From assembly GCF_003732265.1 (NCBI RefSeq), contig NZ_MOBK01000006.1, positions 310,001 to 374,000 on the forward strand: a stretch of DNA of 64,000 bases, read 5' to 3'. The translations under genes were made by a program, and so were the position numbers. This DNA comes from Pseudomonas brassicacearum (GTDB taxonomy: Bacteria; Pseudomonadota; Gammaproteobacteria; Pseudomonadales; Pseudomonadaceae). Shown here in pieces: positions 59,936 to 64,000 of the stretch (position 1 is the first letter of the stretch; every line of letters begins with the position of its first letter). The notes beneath the pieces are model-generated. The model saw only the letters and a program-made list of their open reading frames with translations, made no database searches and was not told the origin of the DNA.

Positions 59936-60387
59936 GTCGGGTTGCTCTCGTTGAGATCGTTGGTGGACGGAATTTGGGCCGCGCCGATTGGTTTCCCTCG
60001 AAGCGTTGTGGCGCGTATTCGTTGATGGTCGCGCGGGGGGAGGGGGCGTTGGAGATGGCGAAAATGCGAGAGTATCCCGAAGAAACAAGGGGCAACAAGA
60101 CGATCAACTGAGCGAAAACAGTTAACGCTGTTTCATGCGCAGCTCTCGGATTTTGCCTACGACCTAAGCGGGAATCACCCGCTATCCACTGGTGGGTAGA
60201 CGGGACATAGTGCTCCGCAGAACGGACTGCACGATGGGTGCTGAGTGATTGACGTCCGATAGATTTTGCCGGCTTCGCAGAAAGCGACGCTTAGGTTGGC
60301 GGCTAAAAGCCGAGAAGGATGATCAATGCTCCAGAACGACCGCGACAATTCACGGACTCAACACGGTCCGCGAGAGGAGAAAGAAAC
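59936..60387. other. Intergenic region with two adjacent hairpins
   Basis: About 450 bp with no supported gene. GCGGG-AATCA-CCCGC (60168-60182) and CTATCCAC-TG-GTGGGTAG (60182-60199, one G-U pair) are consecutive hairpins that could belong to a small RNA or leader of the next gene. Confidence 0.35.
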
Positions 60388-60573
60388 ATGTCCACACATC
60401 GTAGTAATCGAGCAAGCATCGAGCAATTGCATCGTGAAATGGAGGCTTTAGCTGAAGAGATGAGACGCCCGGCCCCGACCAAAATCCGCACTACGTTGTT
60501 GCCGTTCAGCATCGGTGCTGCATTCGCGCTGACCCTGTTTGTCGTCGTCGCTTTTGTCGCAAAGCATCTTTAA
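60388..60573 (+). CDS. Small single-pass membrane protein (61 aa)
   Basis: MSTHRSNRASIEQLHREMEA, then a membrane helix (about residues 39-57, LPFSIGAAFALTLFVVVAFV) and AKHL. GAGAGGAGAAAG stands before the ATG at 60388, a strong ribosome-binding site. The cytoplasmic N-terminal half is a charged helix (EQLHREMEALAEEMRR) likely to pair with a partner. The family is unknown to me. The long leader with two hairpins suggests RNA-level control, unproven. Confidence 0.65.
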   Translation: MSTHRSNRASIEQLHREMEALAEEMRRPAPTKIRTTLLPFSIGAAFALTLFVVVAFVAKHL

Positions 60574-60794
60574 TTCTCTGTCGGCTCAGATACCTTTTTT
60601 CGTAGTATCGGAGCGCTGAAACAAACCTCATCGTTGTGCCCTCCCTGGCAACCTCCCACCAACTAACGCTTGTCGGCTATCTACCGTCCACAACTGATCG
60701 GCGGCGTCGTACAACTCACGGCCAAATTGATCGGCTGGCGTTGACTGGCAGTACCGGCCGAAGAGTCAGCGCTGCACACAAATCCCGCCCATAA
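60574..60794. other. Intergenic region without recognised genes
   Basis: About 220 bp upstream of a terminator-like hairpin. The part 60690-60780 has phrases such as CGGCCAAATTGATCGGCTGG that resemble a degenerate remnant, but I could not assign it. Confidence 0.3.
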
Positions 60795-60826
60795 AAAAAC
60801 CGGCCACGAAGGACCGGTTTTTTCTT
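60794..60826 (-). terminator. Terminator downstream of tRNA-Gly
   Basis: AAAAAACCGGCC / GGACCGGTTTTTT, stem of about 8-10 pairs with one mismatch around ACGAAG, flanked by A and T runs. It lies 50 bp past the tRNA in its transcription direction; either strand could use it. Confidence 0.8.
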
Positions 60827-60876
60827 ATCTCTACATCCCCCGTCTAAACATCCTCAACGTGAGACCAAAATTCGAT

Positions 60877-60950
60877 TGGAGCGGGTGAAGGGAATCGAAC
60901 CCTCGTTATCAGCTTGGGAAGCTGGAGTAATGCCATTATACGACACCCGC
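60877..60950 (-). tRNA. tRNA-Gly (anticodon CCC)
   Basis: A 74-base minus-strand cloverleaf including CCA. Acceptor arm GCGGGTG/CACCCGC, T arm GAGGG-TTCGATT-CCCTT, anticodon loop TTCCCAA giving CCC, which reads GGG codons. The anticodon stem has a C27-A43 mismatch in place of the usual pair. The 3' CCA is encoded. Confidence 0.93.
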
Positions 60951-61054
60951 TCAGAGCGGCTGACTTTGTACCAGATGTGCGCGTGGAAATGAAGTTTTTC
61001 TTTGCGCGGGATAGCTTTAGCGCAGATGTAGCAAGGCACACACCGCAAAAACGG

Positions 61055-61126
61055 TCTATCGCGGGCAAGCCTCGCGCCTACAGGAATGCGTTGAACTACT
61101 GTAGGGCGACGCTTGCTCGCGAGGAC
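61055..61126. repeat. Degenerate REP pair
   Basis: TCTATCGCGGGCAAGCCTCG and TGTAGGGCGACGCTTGCTCG carry REP-like ends (CTACAG...CTGTAG pairs inside) but several mismatches. It is an old or third-type copy after phaG. Confidence 0.55.
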
Positions 61127-61132
61127 GCTGTT

Positions 61133-62017
61133 TCAGATTGCCAGTGCATGGTGATCCTGGACGTAGTGGTAACGCGTTCGACTGGTGTGTGGTTCAGGTT
61201 TCAGGAACCCCAGCAGGGCATTGCGGCTGTCTCGGCAGGCGGCTTTGTGTTCCATGTCGAGAAAGTGGCCGGTGGCTTCCAGGGTCGTGAAGGTGGCGTG
61301 TTGCACATGGTTGGCGAACAAGCGCGCGCCATCGGCGGCGGTGTATTCGTCCCATTCGCCGTTCATGAACAGCACCGGTACGTTGATTTTTTCCGCGGCC
61401 TGAAGAAAGCACTGGCGATCACTGTGCAGCAGGTCGTTGATGTGGAAGTGCATCTGCCCGTATTCATGATCGGCCAGGCTGCTGACGTGCCGGTAGTTGA
61501 AGCGCTTGAACAGGGTCGGCAAATGTTTGCCGATGGTGCTGTTCACCAGGTTGCCGACCCGGTCGCCGTCGCGGCTGCCGAGGTAATCGACGCCGCGCTC
61601 GAGGTAGTCGAGCATGTGCGCGTTGATCTCCGGGGAGAATGAGCTGATCACGGCTTTTTCGATCCGGCGTGGCCGTTGGGCGAGGGCGACCAGGGTCGCG
61701 GCACCGCCCCAGGAAAACGACAGCACGTGTTCGGCGCCGAAGTGGTCGATCAGCTCCAGGAGGATCTGCCCTTCGACTTCCTTGGTCAGCAATTTCTCGT
61801 GCAGGTTGTGCGCCTTGGACTTGCCCGCGTAGGGCTGGTCGTAGCAAACCACATTGAACTGCGGATGAAGGTTTTTCACGGTTTGTGCAAACGACGCAGT
61901 CGTGGCCATCGAGCCGTTGACCAGGATAATGGTCTTCTCTGCGGCGTCTGCGCGATAGAACTCCGTGTAAACCCGATACTGACCCTGTATATCCAGCACA
62001 GCGATTTCTGGCCTCAT
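61133..62017 (-). CDS. phaG: PhaG: (R)-3-hydroxyacyl-ACP:CoA transacylase/thioesterase
   Basis: A 294-residue alpha/beta-hydrolase-fold enzyme that links fatty-acid synthesis to medium-chain polyhydroxyalkanoates. The start MRPEIAVLDIQGQYRVYTEF is nearly identical to P. putida PhaG from memory. VNGSMATTASFAQ, the nucleophile elbow FSWGGAATL, GEWDEYTAADGAR and ATGHFLDMEHK (catalytic His) are present, as is the ending HALAI. RhlA is a close relative, but residue agreement favours PhaG. ATG at 62017 follows AGGAG. The gene appears monocistronic. Confidence 0.9.
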   Translation of the reverse strand: MRPEIAVLDIQGQYRVYTEFYRADAAEKTIILVNGSMATTASFAQTVKNLHPQFNVVCYDQPYAGKSKAHNLHEKLLTKEVEGQILLELIDHFGAEHVLSFSWGGAATLVALAQRPRRIEKAVISSFSPEINAHMLDYLERGVDYLGSRDGDRVGNLVNSTIGKHLPTLFKRFNYRHVSSLADHEYGQMHFHINDLLHSDRQCFLQAAEKINVPVLFMNGEWDEYTAADGARLFANHVQHATFTTLEATGHFLDMEHKAACRDSRNALLGFLKPEPHTSRTRYHYVQDHHALAI

Positions 62018-62328
62018 GTCATAAGACTCCTGGCAAGCGGGTATGCGCGCAAATGAGATTGCACGAGCTTTGTGACAGGTAGGCATACGCCTGGAATTTG
62101 GAGGCCCATGTCGATCCGTACAGCAGGTCGACGGGTATTATTATTGGCGGGCAGTCTGCCGGTCTGAGGCGGAACCTGAGGGTTCTCTAACCGACAAAAA
62201 GTTTCTTAGAAGTATGTTGTGACTCGTCAGTCACATTTCGGCTGACGACCTGATTCAAGCAGGGGCGGCGTCATCGCGCAAGTGTCATCGGTGAATTGTT
62301 CGACAACTTCTGCTGAGCGGTCGCCTGC
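62018..62328. other. Intergenic region upstream of phaG
   Basis: About 310 bp with the phaG promoter; no sigma-54 or other box was recognised with confidence. A small perfect hairpin, GTGACT-CGTC-AGTCAC, lies at 62219-62234. Confidence 0.4.
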
Positions 62329-63021
62329 TTAGAACAAATGAATCTCTTCGGTGCGCAATGCGCGGTACTCGCCCGGTTTTAGCGCGTTATCGAGCGCCAG
62401 CGGGCCCATGCGTTCGCGGTGCAGGCGCAGGACCTTGTTGTCGAAATGGCCGAACATGCGCTTCACCTGGTGGTACCGGCCTTCGACAATGCTCAGCCGC
62501 GCCGATTTCGGTCCCAGCAGTTCCAGCTCGGCGGGCTGGGTGGTGAGCTCTTCGAAAGCGAAGTACAGCCCTTCAGTGAATTTCACCGCATATTCCGGGC
62601 CGATGTCCTGCTCGGTCTCGACGTAGTAGACCTTGGGCAGTTTGGTTTGCGGTTGAGTCAGGCGTCGCGACCAGCTGCCGTCATTGGTGATCAGCATCAG
62701 ACCGGTGGTGTTGAAATCGAGACGACCGGCGATGTGCAACTCGTCCTTGTCCGGCTCGTGGATCAGGTCGAGGACCGTCGGGTGTTCGGGGTCGCGGGTG
62801 GCGCTGACGCAGCCGGGTGGCTTGTGCAGCATGAAGTAGCGCGCTGGCTTGCCGGCTTGCAGGACTTCTTCATCGACCTCGACGCGGCTGAACTCGAGCA
62901 CCTCGGCATGCGGGTCGCTGACAATGTTGCCGTCGATCCGCACGCGCTTTTCCACCAGCAACAGGCGCACTTGCTTACGGTTGAAGCGCGGCAGGTTACT
63001 GAGGAAACGGTCAACGCGCAT
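62329..63021 (-). CDS. rsuA: 16S rRNA pseudouridine(516) synthase RsuA
   Basis: A 230-residue pseudouridine synthase. An S4 RNA-binding domain covers about 1-60 (MRVDRFLSNLPRFNRKQVRL), then the catalytic domain with the Asp in GRLDFNTTGLMLITNDG near residue 102. VEGRYHQVKRMFGHFDNKVLRLHR is the conserved RsuA/RluB motif. RsuA modifies U516 of 16S rRNA. The ending EYRALRTEEIHLF suits the RsuA group. ATG at 63021. Alternatives are RluE or RluF, judged less likely on length and domain order. Confidence 0.9.
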   Translation of the reverse strand: MRVDRFLSNLPRFNRKQVRLLLVEKRVRIDGNIVSDPHAEVLEFSRVEVDEEVLQAGKPARYFMLHKPPGCVSATRDPEHPTVLDLIHEPDKDELHIAGRLDFNTTGLMLITNDGSWSRRLTQPQTKLPKVYYVETEQDIGPEYAVKFTEGLYFAFEELTTQPAELELLGPKSARLSIVEGRYHQVKRMFGHFDNKVLRLHRERMGPLALDNALKPGEYRALRTEEIHLF

Positions 63022-63078
63022 GGCAAGGGTTCGGTGGGAAAAGGGCCGCGTATCTTACGTGATCGGCCGGGCGCGTGC

Positions 63079-63273
63079 TTACAGCTGCGCCTCGACCTGC
63101 GCGCAGCGTGGGCACAGGCAGGATTTGTCACGCAGTTCCGGCGGCAGCGCTTCGAGCACGGCCGGGTCGATGCTGACGCCGTAGCACCAACAGGCGCGAT
63201 CGGCGGTTTTCGGATCGGCCAGGGTGCAGTCGTTGGACGCGCCGCAGGCCGGGCAGAAGTCAGGCGTGTTCAT
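63079..63273 (-). CDS. Cysteine-rich CWC family protein
   Basis: A 64-residue protein with six or more cysteines: FCPACGASNDCTLADP, CWCYGV and SCLCPRCAQ. The Cys-Trp-Cys motif defines the cysteine-rich CWC family, probably a small zinc-binding module. It sits 57 bp upstream of rsuA on the same strand and may be co-transcribed with it. No function is known. Confidence 0.85.
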   Translation of the reverse strand: MNTPDFCPACGASNDCTLADPKTADRACWCYGVSIDPAVLEALPPELRDKSCLCPRCAQVEAQL

Positions 63274-63405
63274 GGATTATTCATAGCTGGAGTGAGACTT
63301 TCCACGCAGGTGCGATTACGGCCGGATTGTTTGGCTGTGCGCCAAAGGCAGGCATTCTAACGGCACTGCCGGGAAATAACTGCTGCATTGCGTCGGACAC
63401 GCACC

Positions 63406-63496
63406 TTGTGGGAGTGAGCCTGCTCGCGATAGCGGTGGGTCAGACGACATTTGTGTTGAATGTGCTGACGCCATCGCGAGCAGGCTCGCTCCCACA
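63406..63496. repeat. REPIN between the CWC gene and allophanate hydrolase
   Basis: TTGTGGGAGTGAGCCTGCTC and GAGCAGGCTCGCTCCCACAG, about 50 bp between; the left copy has GTGAG and the right GCGAG. Confidence 0.85.
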
Positions 63497-63507
63497 GGGG
63501 ATTGGGT

Positions 63508-64000
63508 TCAGGTTCGGGATTGCAGGTAGGCGCGCCAGCCACCGAGGTGGCTGATGTCCACCGCGCCTTCTAATCCATACGCTTCGCAGATAAACCCGCT
63601 CTCCCAGCGTCCGTCCGCCAGTTGCACTTTGCCCAATCCGAGCGGTGCCGGGATTCCAGTCAAGAACGAGCCCAACTCGCTGCTCGGCAATTCCCAAACC
63701 TCCACCGCAATCGCCACGCCGCCATCCTTTACCCGAACCATCCCCGGACGAAACGGCGGGCCGCCGGCCAAGGCATACAGTTGATAGTCTGGCGAACTGA
63801 ACGTCGTCTCGACCAGCCGCGCCCCGCGCCGCTTCAATTGCCAGTTCAGCGCCAAGCCGTCCAGGTGCGCGCCACACACCACCAGCCGCGCCCGATCGTT
63901 ACGCGCGACCGTCGTCGGCGCCGCCGTGGTCAAGCCTTGCTGGCGCTGGAAAGCGTCCGCCACGCTCAGCAAGTACTGATCGGTAAACGCCCGGCCAAAC
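63508..64000 (-). CDS. Allophanate hydrolase, C-terminal part (cut by window edge)
   Basis: The last 163 codons of a gene entering from the right without a start: FGRAFTDQYLLSVADAFQRQ and on to LGGWRAYLQSR-T. The part covers the end of the amidase domain and the C-terminal gamma-glutamylcyclotransferase-like domain (RLVVCGAHLDGLALNWQLKR, then YALAGGPPFRPGMVRV and GKVQLADGRWESGFICEAYG), typical of AtzF-type allophanate hydrolases of urea amidolyase pathways. The amidase active site lies outside the window. Confidence 0.85.
   Translation of the reverse strand, partial: FGRAFTDQYLLSVADAFQRQQGLTTAAPTTVARNDRARLVVCGAHLDGLALNWQLKRRGARLVETTFSSPDYQLYALAGGPPFRPGMVRVKDGGVAIAVEVWELPSSELGSFLTGIPAPLGLGKVQLADGRWESGFICEAYGLEGAVDISHLGGWRAYLQSRT

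Noticed and set aside
60877..60950. Anticodon TCC for the glycine tRNA
   Set aside because: With the seven-base loop TTCCCAA set by the 5-bp stem, positions 34-36 read CCC. TCC would need a shifted loop.
61133..62017. RhlA (rhamnolipid precursor synthase)
   Set aside because: RhlA and PhaG are close relatives, but the N-terminus and ending agree with PhaG, and no rhlB or quorum-sensing genes are near.

Overview
The window is a chromosomal segment of a Pseudomonas of the P. fluorescens group. The evidence is the coding density at high GC, the many REP/REPIN palindromes of the GTGGGAGCGGGCTTGCTCGC type, and near-verbatim matches from memory to pseudomonad proteins (RapA, PcaR/K/F/H/G/T/B/D/C, EmhABC/EmhR = TtgABC/TtgR, XenB, PhaG, CcoM). 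No prophage, insertion sequence, integron or CRISPR array was seen. Both edges cut genes: rapA on the left and an allophanate-hydrolase-like gene on the right, both on the minus strand.

Layout. 1-3.9 kb: rapA 5' end, two small conserved hypothetical genes, a 37-residue ccoM gene behind an ANR-like box, a Pit phosphate transporter and a small hypothetical. 4.2-15.4 kb: a complete protocatechuate (beta-ketoadipate) gene set, pcaR-pcaK-(pcaIJ/catIJ)-pcaF-pcaHG-pcaT-pcaB-pcaD-pcaC, with two PcaR-type operators. A Tam-like methyltransferase and an OprD-family porin follow. 18.2-24.9 kb: RND efflux operon emhABC with divergent emhR and its operator. 25.1-27.8 kb: an arsR-MFS-xenB (old yellow enzyme) operon with a palindromic control region. 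27.9-34.7 kb: acpH, the ornithine-lipid genes olsBA with a Pho-box-like site, a shortened acyl-CoA-dehydrogenase-like gene, a serine hydrolase, a YceI protein and clsB. 34.8-41.8 kb: bglX, lemA with two TPM-domain genes, a methyltransferase and an EamA permease. 42-46 kb: DJ-1/PfpI, a ribbon-helix-helix protein, a YegP-like protein, a SIR2-like DUF4917 protein and an ANR-box-preceded iron alcohol dehydrogenase.

46-52.9 kb is the most distinctive accessory part. An alpha-oxoamine-synthase-like PLP enzyme sits next to an internally deleted MFS exporter (pseudogene) and divergent to a LysR regulator. Then comes a CoA-transferase / HMG-CoA-lyase / MFS set that looks like a 3-hydroxy-3-methylglutarate utilisation operon. 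53-64 kb: a LysE exporter, a PAS-GAF-GGDEF cyclase, a KGG stress peptide and a DUF4142 protein, an iron-permease-like protein, an orphan HsdR-N nuclease-like gene of lower GC, Tam, an unannotated 34-residue membrane peptide with its own terminator, another methyltransferase, tRNA-Gly(CCC), phaG, rsuA and a CWC zinc-finger-like protein.

How the genes work together. The pca block imports 4-hydroxybenzoate/protocatechuate and converts protocatechuate to succinyl-CoA and acetyl-CoA. EmhABC, xenB and its MFS partner handle toxic organics. olsBA and clsB act on membrane lipids. The best candidates for an undescribed system are the AOS-enzyme/exporter/LysR locus (46.0-49.0 kb), the SIR2-like and HsdR-N orphan genes as possible defence genes, and the 34-residue peptide at 59.0 kb. 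All assignments rest on reading the sequence and recalled families; no database search was run.
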